Shown here: positions 25,473-34,995 of the stretch, piece after piece
Layout: each line of letters starts with the position of its first letter
How positions within the stretch are numbered: position 1 is the first letter of the stretch
Assembly: GCF_022346185.1 (NCBI RefSeq)
Contig: NZ_JAKRMS010000030.1
Coordinates: forward strand, 1 to 34,995
Length of the DNA: 34,995 nucleotides
Source: Cellulomonas sp. ACRRI
GTDB lineage: Bacteria; Actinomycetota; Actinomycetes; Actinomycetales; Cellulomonadaceae
Reading direction: 5' to 3'
Made by a program: the position numbers and the translations under genes
Notes under the pieces: generated by a model
Seen by the model: the letters and a program-made list of their open reading frames with translations, nothing else
The model's database searches: none
Told to the model about the DNA's origin: nothing

Positions 25473-26815
25473 TGTCGACCACCACACCCGAGACCCCCGG
25501 TCTCTCCACCGACCACTCCCGCGCGACCGCCGACGGGGCGCACAGCCACGGCGTCGCTGAGGTGCCGCAGTCGTCGCGCGCGGCCCGCGCCACCTCGTTC
25601 GAGGTCGCGGACTTCCCGGTGCCGACCGGGCGCGAGGAGGAGTGGCGGTTCTCGCCGGTCGACCGGCTCGCGCCCCTGTTCGCCCCCGAGACGGGTCGGC
25701 TCACGGGCCACGGCGTCCTCACCACGGTCGTGAACGCGCCCGAGGTCGAGGTCGAGATCGTGGACCGCGACGACGCCCGCCTGGGCCGCGCCGGCGAGCC
25801 CGGCGACCGCGCCGCGGCCGTCGCGTGGGCCTCGTTCCCGCGCGCCACCGTCGTGACCGTGCCGCAGGAGGCCGTCGCGTCGACGGTGACCTCGGTGCGG
25901 GTCGAGGGGGTCGAGGGCCAGCTGGAGCCCACCGGCAGCCACCTGCTCGTGCACGCCAAGCCGATGTCGCAGGCCACGGTCGTCATCGACCACGTCGGGT
26001 CCGCCCTGCTCACCGAGACCGTCGAGGTCGTGGCGGAGGACGGCGCGCACCTGACGGTCGTCTCCGTGCAGGACTGGTCCGAGGGCGCCGTGCACAACGC
26101 GGCGCACCGCGTGAAGCTCGGCCGCGACGCGACCGTCAAGCACATCGTGGTCACCCTGGGCGGCGACGTCGTCCGGCTCACCCCGGACGCGGAGTTCGCG
26201 GGCGAGGGCGGCTCGGTCGAGATGCTCGGCGTGTACTTCGCCGACGCCGGCCAGCACCAGGAGCAGCGGCTGTTCGTCGACCACGCGGTCCCCAGCTGCA
26301 AGTCCCGCGTGACCTACAAGGGCGCGCTCCAGGGCGAGGGCGCGCACACCGTGTGGGTCGGCGACGTGCTGATCCGCAAGGAGGCCGAGGGCACCGACAC
26401 CTACGAGCTCAACCGCAACCTGGTCCTCACGGACGGCGCGCGCGCGGACTCGGTGCCGAACCTCGAGATCGAGACCGGCCTGATCGAGGGCGCGGGCCAC
26501 GCCAGCGCCACCGGCCGGTTCGACGACGAGCAGCTGTTCTACCTGCGCTCGCGCGGCATCCCGGAGACCGACGCCCGTCGCCTGGTCGTGCGCGGCTTCT
26601 TCGCCGAGCTGATCCACCAGATCGGCGTGCCCGAGGTCGAGGAGCGGCTCATCACCGCGATCGAGGCCGAGCTGGCGCAGTCGATGACGGAGTTCCAGGG
26701 CGCGGCGGCGGTGTCCGGCGGCGACCTCGCCTCCGACGTCACCGACGAGACCGACGCCGAGCGCGCCATCCTGAACGAGCCCGCCTCCGTCGCCTCCGCG
26801 GACGAGCCCGCATGA
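25472..26815 (+). CDS. sufD: Fe-S cluster assembly protein SufD
   Basis: A 447-residue SufD. An N-terminal helical part with GREEEWRFSPVDRL (about 53-66) precedes the beta-helix, and the end carries the conserved RFDDEQLFYLRSRGIPE and RRLVVRGFFAEL stretches. It pairs with SufB and SufC in the scaffold complex and helps iron entry. The His of the conserved DAGQHQEQ block is present. The C-terminal 40 residues are acidic and variable. It starts within the sufB stop and overlaps the Rieske gene by 4 bp (ATGA). Confidence 0.96.
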   Translation: MSTTTPETPGLSTDHSRATADGAHSHGVAEVPQSSRAARATSFEVADFPVPTGREEEWRFSPVDRLAPLFAPETGRLTGHGVLTTVVNAPEVEVEIVDRDDARLGRAGEPGDRAAAVAWASFPRATVVTVPQEAVASTVTSVRVEGVEGQLEPTGSHLLVHAKPMSQATVVIDHVGSALLTETVEVVAEDGAHLTVVSVQDWSEGAVHNAAHRVKLGRDATVKHIVVTLGGDVVRLTPDAEFAGEGGSVEMLGVYFADAGQHQEQRLFVDHAVPSCKSRVTYKGALQGEGAHTVWVGDVLIRKEAEGTDTYELNRNLVLTDGARADSVPNLEIETGLIEGAGHASATGRFDDEQLFYLRSRGIPETDARRLVVRGFFAELIHQIGVPEVEERLITAIEAELAQSMTEFQGAAAVSGGDLASDVTDETDAERAILNEPASVASADEPA

Positions 26816-27144
26816 CCGCACAGCTCGCCTGCCTGACGTCCGACGTCCCCGAGGCCGGCACGTTCCGTGTCGAGCTCGAGGGCGAGCACGGTCCCGTCGA
26901 GGTCGCGGTCGTCCGCGACGAGGACGGCGCGCTGCACGCCATCAGCGACATCTGCTCGCACGGCGCGGTGTCGCTGTCCGACGGCGAGGTCGAGGGCTGC
27001 ACCGTGGAGTGCTGGCTGCACGGGTCGCGGTTCGACCTGCGCACCGGCGAGCCGCTGGGCCCCCCGGCCGTCCGCCCCGTCCCCGTCTACCCCCTGACCG
27101 TCGACGGCGAGCGCGTGCTCGTCGACGTCGACGTCGTCGCCTGA
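26812..27144 (+). CDS. Rieske [2Fe-2S] ferredoxin in the suf operon
   Basis: A 110-residue soluble Rieske protein. The cluster box is complete: Cys48-x-His50 (CSHGAV) and Cys67-x2-His70 (CWLHG). It resembles the ferredoxin components of bacterial dioxygenases. It lies between sufD and sufC with a 4-bp overlap upstream and a 20-bp gap downstream, a placement seen in Streptomyces and related genomes but absent from M. tuberculosis. It might feed electrons to cluster assembly or repair, or be a client. No reductase is encoded nearby. Confidence 0.93.
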   Translation: MTAQLACLTSDVPEAGTFRVELEGEHGPVEVAVVRDEDGALHAISDICSHGAVSLSDGEVEGCTVECWLHGSRFDLRTGEPLGPPAVRPVPVYPLTVDGERVLVDVDVVA

Positions 27145-27164
27145 AGCCTTCCGAGGAGAACCCC

Positions 27165-29367
<2,203 letters not shown>

Positions 29368-29410
29368 TACTGGGACGACGACAGACCCGAGAGAGCGAGA
29401 GCCGCACCGC

Positions 29411-29911
29411 ATGAGCACCGGCATGGAGCAGCTGTACCAGCAGCTGATCCTCGACCACGCCAAGCACCCCGCCCACCGCGGGGCGCAGGAGGCGTACGAC
29501 GTCGAGGTCCACCACGTGAACCCCACCTGCGGGGACGAGGTGACGCTGCGCGTGCGCCTGGACGCCGACGCGTCGGGCGCGCCGGTCATCGGCGAGCTCA
29601 CCTGGACCGGCCAGGGCTGCTCGATCTCGCAGGCTTCGGCCTCGGTGATGTCGCAGGCCGTCGCCGGCGGGTCCGTCGAGCACGCCCTCGCGCTGTCCGA
29701 CGACTTCCGCGAGCTGATGGACTCCCGCGGCGTGCTGCCCGAGAAGTTCGAGGGGGACGGCCTCGCCGAGGAGATGGAGGACGCCGTCGCGTTCGTCGGC
29801 GTCGCCCGGTACCCCGCCCGCATCAAGTGCGCCCTGCTCGGCTGGGCCGCCATGAAGGACGCGGTGGCGCAGGCCGCCGCGACGACCACGAACCCCGAGG
29901 AGGGGCGATGA
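29411..29911 (+). CDS. sufU: SufU: sulfur-transfer partner of SufS
   Basis: A 166-residue SufU, the zinc-binding sulfurtransferase that accepts persulfide sulfur from SufS. Ligands are Cys40 and Asp42 (NPTCGDE), Cys70 (GQGCSISQAS) and Cys140 (RIKCALLGW). The Gly/Asp insert between the second and third Cys, characteristic of SufU versus IscU, is present. The start at 29411 has only a weak purine-rich region upstream. The stop overlaps sufT by 4 bp (ATGA). Confidence 0.95.
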   Translation: MSTGMEQLYQQLILDHAKHPAHRGAQEAYDVEVHHVNPTCGDEVTLRVRLDADASGAPVIGELTWTGQGCSISQASASVMSQAVAGGSVEHALALSDDFRELMDSRGVLPEKFEGDGLAEEMEDAVAFVGVARYPARIKCALLGWAAMKDAVAQAAATTTNPEEGR

Positions 29912-30264
29912 GCGACACCACGGTGTCCCCGCAGCAGGACGGCGCCGCGCCGGCGCCGGTCAACGCCGCCGACGTCGAGGAGGCGCTGCGCGACGTCATC
30001 GACCCCGAGCTCGGCGTCAACGTCGTCGACCTCGGGCTGGTCTACGGCATCGCGATCGAGCAGGGCCGGAACGTCGTCATCGACATGACGCTCACCTCGG
30101 CCGCGTGCCCGCTCACGGACGTCATCGAGGACCAGGCCGGGAGCTCCCTGGAGGGGCTGGTCGACTCGGTGCGGATCAACTGGGTGTGGATGCCGCCGTG
30201 GGGCCCGGAGCGCATCACCGACGACGGCCGCGCGATGATGCGGGCGCTGGGCTTCAACATCTGA
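29908..30264 (+). CDS. sufT: SufT / MIP18-family (DUF59) Fe-S maturation factor
   Basis: A 118-residue protein with the DUF59 signature EALRDVIDPELGVNVVDLGLVYG (about 29-51) and the conserved Cys in TSAACPLTD near residue 75. Members help deliver or insert Fe-S clusters. It is the last gene of the operon, as Rv1466 is in M. tuberculosis; 8 bp later an unrelated gene begins on the other strand. No terminator hairpin is seen in the gap. Confidence 0.95.
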   Translation: MSDTTVSPQQDGAAPAPVNAADVEEALRDVIDPELGVNVVDLGLVYGIAIEQGRNVVIDMTLTSAACPLTDVIEDQAGSSLEGLVDSVRINWVWMPPWGPERITDDGRAMMRALGFNI

Positions 30265-30272
30265 GCTGCCTC

Positions 30273-31913
30273 TCACCGGCGCCGTTCGTTGCGGCACCCG
30301 GGGATCTCGCACGTGATGCCCCGTCCGGGCTGCGTGCCGGTGGCGAACGCCCGCACCAGAGGACGTCTGCGGCGGGCCTGGGCCTCCTCGAAGACGTGCG
30401 CGAACGTGCCTGCGAACCTCCGATCGACGACGTCAGCGGCCGCGATGCTCGTGGCAGCGACGTAGATCACGACAACGAGCACCGACCACACCCCGTCGAA
30501 GCCTCCGGCACGCGTCACCCACACCGCGCCGAGCGCGATCAGTGTCGCGACCAGCGCGACGGTGATCTTGCGTGTCCAACCGGTCGATCGAGAAGCGAAT
30601 GCTGCTGTCCTGAGCACAAGCACGAGAAGTACTCCGGATGCCCCTGCGGCTGCTGCGGCCGCGGCGAAGTCCTCAGTCAACCCGAGTGCCAGGGCCGGAC
30701 CCGTCACCGCGACAAGAGCGAGGCTGGCCCAGGCCCAGAGACGAGCAGTCCTCGACGGTGTCCTGCTCCCGGTGCGCTTCCCGGATGCGAATGAGTCCTG
30801 CGTGTAGCGCGTGGCGGCAGCCCGCAGCGGCCCGCCACCGGCGACGCCGCATGCGAGGGCCCAACTGAGCAGGGTGTACCACGCGGCGACGGCCGCCCAG
30901 GACACGACCCAGGCGTCGGACTGATCGTCGGCCCAGAACAACCCGGCGATGCCGACGGACGCCATCATGCCGATGAGTCCACCCACGAAGGTTCCAACGC
31001 CGATGGTGAAGCGGCGACCCCAGCCGTCCTCGACAAGTCCCGAACTCGAGGCCGACGCGACGGATACCTGGGTCGACGCGGCGAAAAGCGCCGCGACTGC
31101 CACAGCTTCGGCGAATGTCTCCTCGAGCGCCACGGCGGAGCTCGACACGACCAGCACGGGCACAGGCAACAGGTAGGCGCCCCACCAGGCAATGACGTAC
31201 CACCGCCTGCCGCGCTCGACCCTGACCACGCGATCCTGCAGGGCGGCTTTGAAGGGCGCATCAAGGATGGACCGAAGTACCGCTGACTCGTGACCCAGCG
31301 CCATGAGGTGGCCGATCTGGACCGCGAGCCAGGCGAGACACAGACAGGCGGCGAGCCCGATCAGGAGCCAGTCCGACCATCCTGCGAACGCGACGGCCGC
31401 GATGATCGCCGTCACCGCCATGCTCAACAGAGCCAGGGCGGCCTCTGCTTTGTGTACCGACTCCGCTGAGCGGAGTCGTCGGAGCGCGTCCAGGTTGACG
31501 TCTCCCGTCCCGTTGACCGCCTCCACCTCGAACTCCGACATCCGTTGGGCGCTCTGTCCCATTGACAGCACGATCGCGACGATCAACGCCGCTACGACGC
31601 CGAGCGCGGCGAACCCGGAGTCCGGAAAGGTGGCTCCCAGGGCCTCGAGGCTGTCTAGGGCTGCCCGCCCCGCGTCGGCTTCGGTCGTCGTCGTCATGTT
31701 GAGGATGCCGAACCCAACGATCGCAGCCGCGAAGACGCTCCCGACGGCGACGCCCACTGGCGCACGTGCCGCACGGGCCCCCTCGGCCGTGATGCAGCCC
31801 TCGCACAGGTCGTAGGTCTCGCCCCGGTCTGTGACGGTGTGGATCCGAGGGTCGCGACTTGTGGTCGGGGCGACGATCGGACGGTTAGAGCCACGGCGTC
31901 GCCATCGAAACAT
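30273..31913 (-). CDS. unrecognised multi-spanning membrane protein, atypical base composition
   Basis: A 546-residue protein that I do not recognise. It has 11-12 hydrophobic segments, e.g. VGVAVGSVFAAAIVGFGIL near residue 53, WLLIGLAACLCLAWLAVQIGH near 180 and FTIGVGTFVGGLIGMMASVG near 300. Both ends are soluble and carry Cys pairs: DLCEGCIT (residues 35-42) and ITCEIPGCRN just before the C-terminus, which could bind zinc; the tail is Arg-rich. Hand counts of two lines inside give about 65% GC versus 72-80% in suf lines, and the codon use is less biased, which suggests transfer. The start ATG at 31913 has a TAGCGT box 6 nt upstream. No function is proposed. Confidence 0.82.
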   Translation of the reverse strand: MFRWRRRGSNRPIVAPTTSRDPRIHTVTDRGETYDLCEGCITAEGARAARAPVGVAVGSVFAAAIVGFGILNMTTTTEADAGRAALDSLEALGATFPDSGFAALGVVAALIVAIVLSMGQSAQRMSEFEVEAVNGTGDVNLDALRRLRSAESVHKAEAALALLSMAVTAIIAAVAFAGWSDWLLIGLAACLCLAWLAVQIGHLMALGHESAVLRSILDAPFKAALQDRVVRVERGRRWYVIAWWGAYLLPVPVLVVSSSAVALEETFAEAVAVAALFAASTQVSVASASSSGLVEDGWGRRFTIGVGTFVGGLIGMMASVGIAGLFWADDQSDAWVVSWAAVAAWYTLLSWALACGVAGGGPLRAAATRYTQDSFASGKRTGSRTPSRTARLWAWASLALVAVTGPALALGLTEDFAAAAAAAGASGVLLVLVLRTAAFASRSTGWTRKITVALVATLIALGAVWVTRAGGFDGVWSVLVVVIYVAATSIAAADVVDRRFAGTFAHVFEEAQARRRRPLVRAFATGTQPGRGITCEIPGCRNERRR

Positions 31914-31919
31914 GGGCGG

Positions 31920-31925
31920 ACGCTA
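31920..31925 (-). promoter_or_regulatory. putative leaderless -10 box of the membrane protein gene (TAGCGT)
   Basis: On the minus strand TAGCGT ends 6 nt before the ATG at 31913. No Shine-Dalgarno follows. Confidence 0.45.
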
Positions 31926-32000
31926 GCGCAGACGTTGCGACCACACGGGTCACCGTCCACCAAAGGTGGCGGATAGGGACGTCGTACGCGGCCCTGTATC

Positions 32001-32012
32001 CGTGAATTCACG
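32001..32012. promoter_or_regulatory. 12-bp perfect palindrome CGTGAATTCACG
   Basis: It sits about 88 bp upstream of the atypical membrane-protein gene, in AT-richer DNA (followed on the plus strand by TTTTAGG). A smaller dyad, CCACC-AAA-GGTGG, lies at 31957-31969. Both could be binding sites; no protein can be named. The gap 31914-32090 has no gene. Confidence 0.4.
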
Positions 32013-32090
32013 TTTTAGGCACGTACTGACGGGAACACGGAGAACGCGCAGCGACCCCCGTCACGCGCTCAACCGGCGTGGCGTGACGCC

Positions 32091-32987
32091 TCAGAGCGCG
32101 GCGGCCGCGAAGGTGTCGCAGGACTCGACCGTGCCGTCGCGGTAGCCCGTCGTGAACCAGCGCTGACGCTGCTCGCTGGAGCCGTGCGTCCACGTGTCCG
32201 GGTTCACCCCGCCCGCCGACTGCTGCTGGATGTGGTCGTCGCCGACCGCCGCCGCGGCGGACAGGGCCTCGGCGAGCTGCGCCTCGGTGATCGGCTCCAG
32301 GAACGTGACGCCGGTGTCCGGGTCGACCGTCGTGGCGGCGTCGCCCGCCCACAGCCCGGCGTAGCAGTCCGCCTGGAGCTCGACACGGACCGAGTCGGAG
32401 TCGTCGCCGCTCCCGGACCGGTCCGCGCGGTCGAACACGCCGGTCAGCTGCTGGATGTGGTGGCCGTACTCGTGCGCCACGACGTACATCTCCGCCAGCG
32501 GGCCACCCTGCGCGCCGTACTGCGAGGCGAGCAGGTCGTAGAAGGACAGGTCGAGGTAGATCGTCCGGTCCGGCGGGCAGTAGAACGGCCCGGTCGACGC
32601 CGAGGCGCTGCCGCAGCCGGTCTCCGTGGCGTCCTGGAACGACACCACGGCGGGCTCGACGTCCGGGTCCTGGGCCAGCTCGGGCAGCGTGCGCTGCCAG
32701 TACGCGTCGAGCGCCTGGACCGTGGCCGACAGGCGGCACTCGCGCTCGGCGTTGGCCTGCTCGGCGGTGCAGTCGCCGATCTGCGCGACCTGCTCCTGCG
32801 ACCCGGCCCCGGACCCGCCGTCCCCGCCCGACAGCAGCTGCGCCGGGTTGCCGCCGAGCAGCGTGACCAGCACCACCAGCACCAGCGTGCCGATGCCGCC
32901 GCCGACCGCGACGCCCCGCCCGCGACCGCCGCCGCTGCGGGACTGCACGCGGCCGCCCTCGAACCGGCCGCCGTCCTGGAACGTCAT
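32091..32987 (-). CDS. neutral zinc metallopeptidase (YpfJ family)
   Basis: A 298-residue membrane-anchored peptidase. A Gly/Arg-rich N-terminus (GGGRGRGVAVGGG) leads into one membrane span (TLVLVVLVTLLGG, about 35-47), leaving the rest outside. The zinc site is VVAHEYGHHIQQLTG (HExxH near residue 172) with the third ligand in VELQADCYAGLWA. Four cysteines in the extracytoplasmic part (GDCTAEQ, RECRLS, TGCGS, FYCPP) may form disulfides. The physiological substrate is unknown. ATG at 32987 has a TACCGT box 7 nt upstream. Confidence 0.93.
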   Translation of the reverse strand: MTFQDGGRFEGGRVQSRSGGGRGRGVAVGGGIGTLVLVVLVTLLGGNPAQLLSGGDGGSGAGSQEQVAQIGDCTAEQANAERECRLSATVQALDAYWQRTLPELAQDPDVEPAVVSFQDATETGCGSASASTGPFYCPPDRTIYLDLSFYDLLASQYGAQGGPLAEMYVVAHEYGHHIQQLTGVFDRADRSGSGDDSDSVRVELQADCYAGLWAGDAATTVDPDTGVTFLEPITEAQLAEALSAAAAVGDDHIQQQSAGGVNPDTWTHGSSEQRQRWFTTGYRDGTVESCDTFAAAAL

Positions 32988-32994
32988 GCCGGGG

Positions 32995-33000
32995 ACGGTA
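32995..33000 (-). promoter_or_regulatory. putative leaderless -10 box of the zinc metallopeptidase (TACCGT)
   Basis: On the minus strand TACCGT ends 7 nt before the ATG at 32987, with only CCCCGGC in between. Confidence 0.5.
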
Positions 33001-33054
33001 GCCCGGGGCGCGGGACGGCGCGCGGCGAGCGGGTCGCGGCGTCGCCCGGGGCCG

Positions 33055-33657
33055 TCAGTCCACGATCCCGCGCGCGGCCAGCGCCTCGCCCAGGTCCCGC
33101 GCCCGGCCCACGACCCGCAGCACCGCCGGCGTCAGCCACACCCGCGGGTCGCGCTCGGCACCGCGGGCGCGCGCCGCGTCCCGGACCTCGTGCACCGTGC
33201 GGGCGATCTCGGGCACCGAGCGCAGGACCAGCGCGACCGCCAGGGCGACCAGGTCGGGCGGGACGCCGACCCGGCGCAGCGGCCGGGCGACGCGCGCGAG
33301 GGCGTCGAGCAGCAGGTCGGCCGGCGTGGTGGCGGTGACCACCGCGGCGCCGAGCACGAGGGTGAGCAGGTCGGCGACCACCTCGACGGCCGGGCCCCAG
33401 CCGCGCGCCCAGGCCTGGTAGGCGCCGGCCAGCAGCGCCGTGACGAGCACGGGCAGCATCCCGCGGAGCGTCGGCCGCGGGGGGAGGGCGGCGACGGCGC
33501 CGGCCGCGACCGCCACCCCGAGCAGCCCGAGCGACGCCGGCACGCCCCGGGTCGCCACGACCGCGACGCCCAGCAGCGCCAGGCCCGCGAGCTTCGCCCC
33601 CACCGGCGCCCGGTCCAGCGGGGTGCGGGCGGTGCGGTGCGCGCCGAGCAGCGTCAC
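33055..33657 (-). CDS. bioN: ECF biotin transporter T-component (EcfT/BioN)
   Basis: A 200-residue membrane protein with about five spans. The two Ala-Arg-Gly coupling motifs typical of T-components are present: ARARGAERDP (about 165-174) and ALAARGIVD at the very C-terminus. It joins the S-component BioY to the ATPase. GTG at 33657 overlaps the ATPase stop (GTGA). The length is that of BioN rather than of general EcfT proteins (about 260), which fits the bioYMN context. Confidence 0.9.
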   Translation of the reverse strand: MTLLGAHRTARTPLDRAPVGAKLAGLALLGVAVVATRGVPASLGLLGVAVAAGAVAALPPRPTLRGMLPVLVTALLAGAYQAWARGWGPAVEVVADLLTLVLGAAVVTATTPADLLLDALARVARPLRRVGVPPDLVALAVALVLRSVPEIARTVHEVRDAARARGAERDPRVWLTPAVLRVVGRARDLGEALAARGIVD

Positions 33658-34373
33658 GCGGGCTCCACCGTCATCAGCGCGCGGTAGGCCTCGAGGGCCG
33701 GCTCCGGCGCGCCGTCGTGCACCACGCGGCCGCCGTCGACCACCAGCACCCGGTCGGCCCGCGCCGCCGCGTCGAGGTCGTGCGTCACCTGGACCACCTG
33801 CTGCGGGAGGTCGGCGAGCAGGCCGTCGACCACGCGGCGCCAGCGCAGGTCGAGCAGGGTCGTCGGCTCGTCGCAGACCAGCACGGCGGGCTCGGTGGCG
33901 AGCACCGCGGCGAGCGCCAGCAGCTGCCGCTGGCCGCCGGACAGCGCCCGCACGGGCAGGTCGGCGCGGGACGCCAGGCCGACGCGGGCGAGGGTCTCGC
34001 GGGCGCGGGCGTCGCGCTCGCGGGCGGGGACGCCGAGGCGGCGCAGGGACAGGGCGACGTCCTCGACGGGCGTGGGCATGACCACCTGGGCGTCCGGGTC
34101 GGTGAACAGGAACCCGACGCGGCGGCGCACCGCGGACCCGTCGCGGGCGGTGTCCAGGCCGTCGACCCGCACCGAGCCCGCCGACGGCAGGGTCAGGCCG
34201 TTCAGCAGCCGGGCGAGGGTCGACTTGCCCGAGCCGTTCGCGCCGACGACGGCGACCCGGCGCTCGGTCAGCGTGGCGGTCACCGGACCCAGCAGGGTGA
34301 CCACCCGCTCGGCCCCGCGGCGTCCGTCGCCCGGTGCGTACGCCGTGACGACGGCGCCGTCGAGCTCGATCAC
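33654..34373 (-). CDS. bioM: ECF biotin transporter ATPase (EcfA/BioM)
   Basis: A 239-residue ABC ATPase. Walker A GANGSGKST is near residue 39, the Q-loop block FTDPDAQVVMPT near residue 82, the signature LSGGQRQLLALA near residue 132 and Walker B VLVCDEPTTLLD near residue 153. The GTG at 34373 overlaps the bioY stop (GTGA) and gives the N-terminus VIELDGAVV. An open frame continues upstream across bioY but in another frame and reads as Arg-rich noise. Confidence 0.92.
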   Translation of the reverse strand: MIELDGAVVTAYAPGDGRRGAERVVTLLGPVTATLTERRVAVVGANGSGKSTLARLLNGLTLPSAGSVRVDGLDTARDGSAVRRRVGFLFTDPDAQVVMPTPVEDVALSLRRLGVPARERDARARETLARVGLASRADLPVRALSGGQRQLLALAAVLATEPAVLVCDEPTTLLDLRWRRVVDGLLADLPQQVVQVTHDLDAAARADRVLVVDGGRVVHDGAPEPALEAYRALMTVEPA

Positions 34374-34995
34374 CGGCCGCGGAGCAGGTCCGGGAAGGCG
34401 CGGAGCGCGGCGGCGGCGACCACGGCGGCGAGCGCGTTCTTGATGAGGTCGCCGGGCAGGAAGACGGCGCCGGCGGCGAGCGCCTCGGACGCGGACAGGC
34501 CGAGCCGCCAGCCCATGACCGCGATGCCGAGCGGGTGGATCACCAGCAGCGAGCCGGCCGTCGCCGCGCCGAACAGCGCGGGGACGCGCCACCGGCCGGG
34601 TGCGCGGCGGGCGAGCAGCCCGAACCCGCCGGCGATCGCCGCGGCCGCGGGGAACGCGAGCAGGTAGCCGGCCGACGGCGACGCCAGCACGCCGAGCCCG
34701 CCCGTCGCGCCCGACAGCACGGGGACGCCCGCCAGGCCGACGGCCACGTACAGCAGCAGCGCGAGCGCGCCCCGCCGCGGGCCGAGCACCAGGCCGGTGA
34801 GCGCGACGCCGAAGGTCTGCAGGGTGATCGGCACAAGGGCTCCGGTCGGGATGGCGGGCAGCACCGCGCACACGGCGACGAAGGCGGCGAACGTGGCGAT
34901 CAGCGCGACGTCGGTGGCCACCGAGGCGCGGGCCACGGGGGCCGGGGCGGTCGGCGCGGCCGCGTCGGCGGCGGGGACGGCGTCGGGGCGGTGCT
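34370..34995 (-). CDS. bioY: biotin ECF transporter S-component BioY (5' end at or beyond the window edge)
   Basis: The recognisable protein has six hydrophobic spans with the BioY signatures IPTGALVPITLQTFGVAL, LGPRRGALALLLYVAVG and ASPSAGYLLAFPAAA. It binds biotin and pairs with BioM and BioN. A GTG at 34936 would give 188 residues, but it has no Shine-Dalgarno. The same frame stays open to the edge with a plausible Ala/Pro-rich leader (HRPDAVPAADAAAPTAPAP), so the true start probably lies at or beyond the edge. I give the full open extent. Confidence 0.85.
   Translation of the reverse strand, partial: HRPDAVPAADAAAPTAPAPVARASVATDVALIATFAAFVAVCAVLPAIPTGALVPITLQTFGVALTGLVLGPRRGALALLLYVAVGLAGVPVLSGATGGLGVLASPSAGYLLAFPAAAAIAGGFGLLARRAPGRWRVPALFGAATAGSLLVIHPLGIAVMGWRLGLSASEALAAGAVFLPGDLIKNALAAVVAAAALRAFPDLLRGR

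Noticed and set aside
31458..31478. A 9-bp perfect inverted repeat (CGACTCCGC, TGA, GCGGAGTCG) inside the unknown membrane-protein gene
   Set aside because: It falls in the coding frame (RLRSAES region) and can follow from codon choice; no regulatory context.

Overview
The window is about 35 kb of very high-GC DNA with GTG and ATG starts, 1-4 bp stop/start overlaps and the gene order of an actinobacterium. Gene content and low-AT codon use fit the Micrococcales, probably Cellulomonas or a close relative; the genus is an inference. There is no rRNA, tRNA, CRISPR, integrase or transposase, and the DNA looks chromosomal.

Block 1 (1-13530, + strand) follows the actinobacterial order I know from Mycobacterium tuberculosis Rv1691-Rv1700: an unidentified 3' gene end, a HAD-IIA phosphatase, a 47-residue conserved protein, tlyA, nadK, recN, steA, steB, pyrG and a NUDIX ADP-ribose hydrolase. 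Between steB and pyrG lie three genes absent from the mycobacterial version: a MraY/WecA-like membrane protein, a MurJ-type flippase and a GT4 glycosyltransferase. Together they could form a lipid-linked saccharide route beside the SteA/SteB cell-separation pair.

The accessory stretch (13531-20119) holds a membrane diguanylate cyclase converging on a VanZ-family protein, a DrrAB-type ABC exporter, a LuxR-type HTH-only protein, an EamA transporter, a small nucleoside deoxyribosyltransferase-like protein and a divergent DeoR-family regulator.

Block 2 (20127-30264) matches the order of M. tuberculosis Rv1456c-Rv1466: ctaA, an ABC permease and ATPase on the minus strand, then the divergent suf operon sufR-sufB-sufD-Rieske ferredoxin-sufC-sufS-sufU-sufT, a complete Fe-S cluster assembly line. 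The sufR promoter carries a perfect CAAC-N6-GTTG-type dyad (candidate SufR operator) and, just upstream, a DtxR/IdeR-like iron box, suggesting control by both Fe-S status and iron.

The right end (30273-34995, all minus) holds an unrecognised multi-spanning membrane protein of visibly lower GC (a probable acquired islet), a YpfJ-type zinc metallopeptidase, and the biotin ECF transporter bioY-bioM-bioN, with bioY running to the window edge.

Two signals run across the window. Seven transcription-unit starts have a TANNNT box 6-8 nt before the start codon and little or no Shine-Dalgarno, the hallmark of leaderless actinobacterial mRNAs. Several intergenic regions carry strong dyads: a 15-bp stem at 17607-17651, a 13-bp stem inside the suf operon, and a cluster of inverted 19-bp degenerate repeats at 21141-21257. 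I did not find an obvious new defence or mobile system. The best candidates for new biology are the envelope trio next to steAB, the low-GC membrane protein and the repeat cluster.
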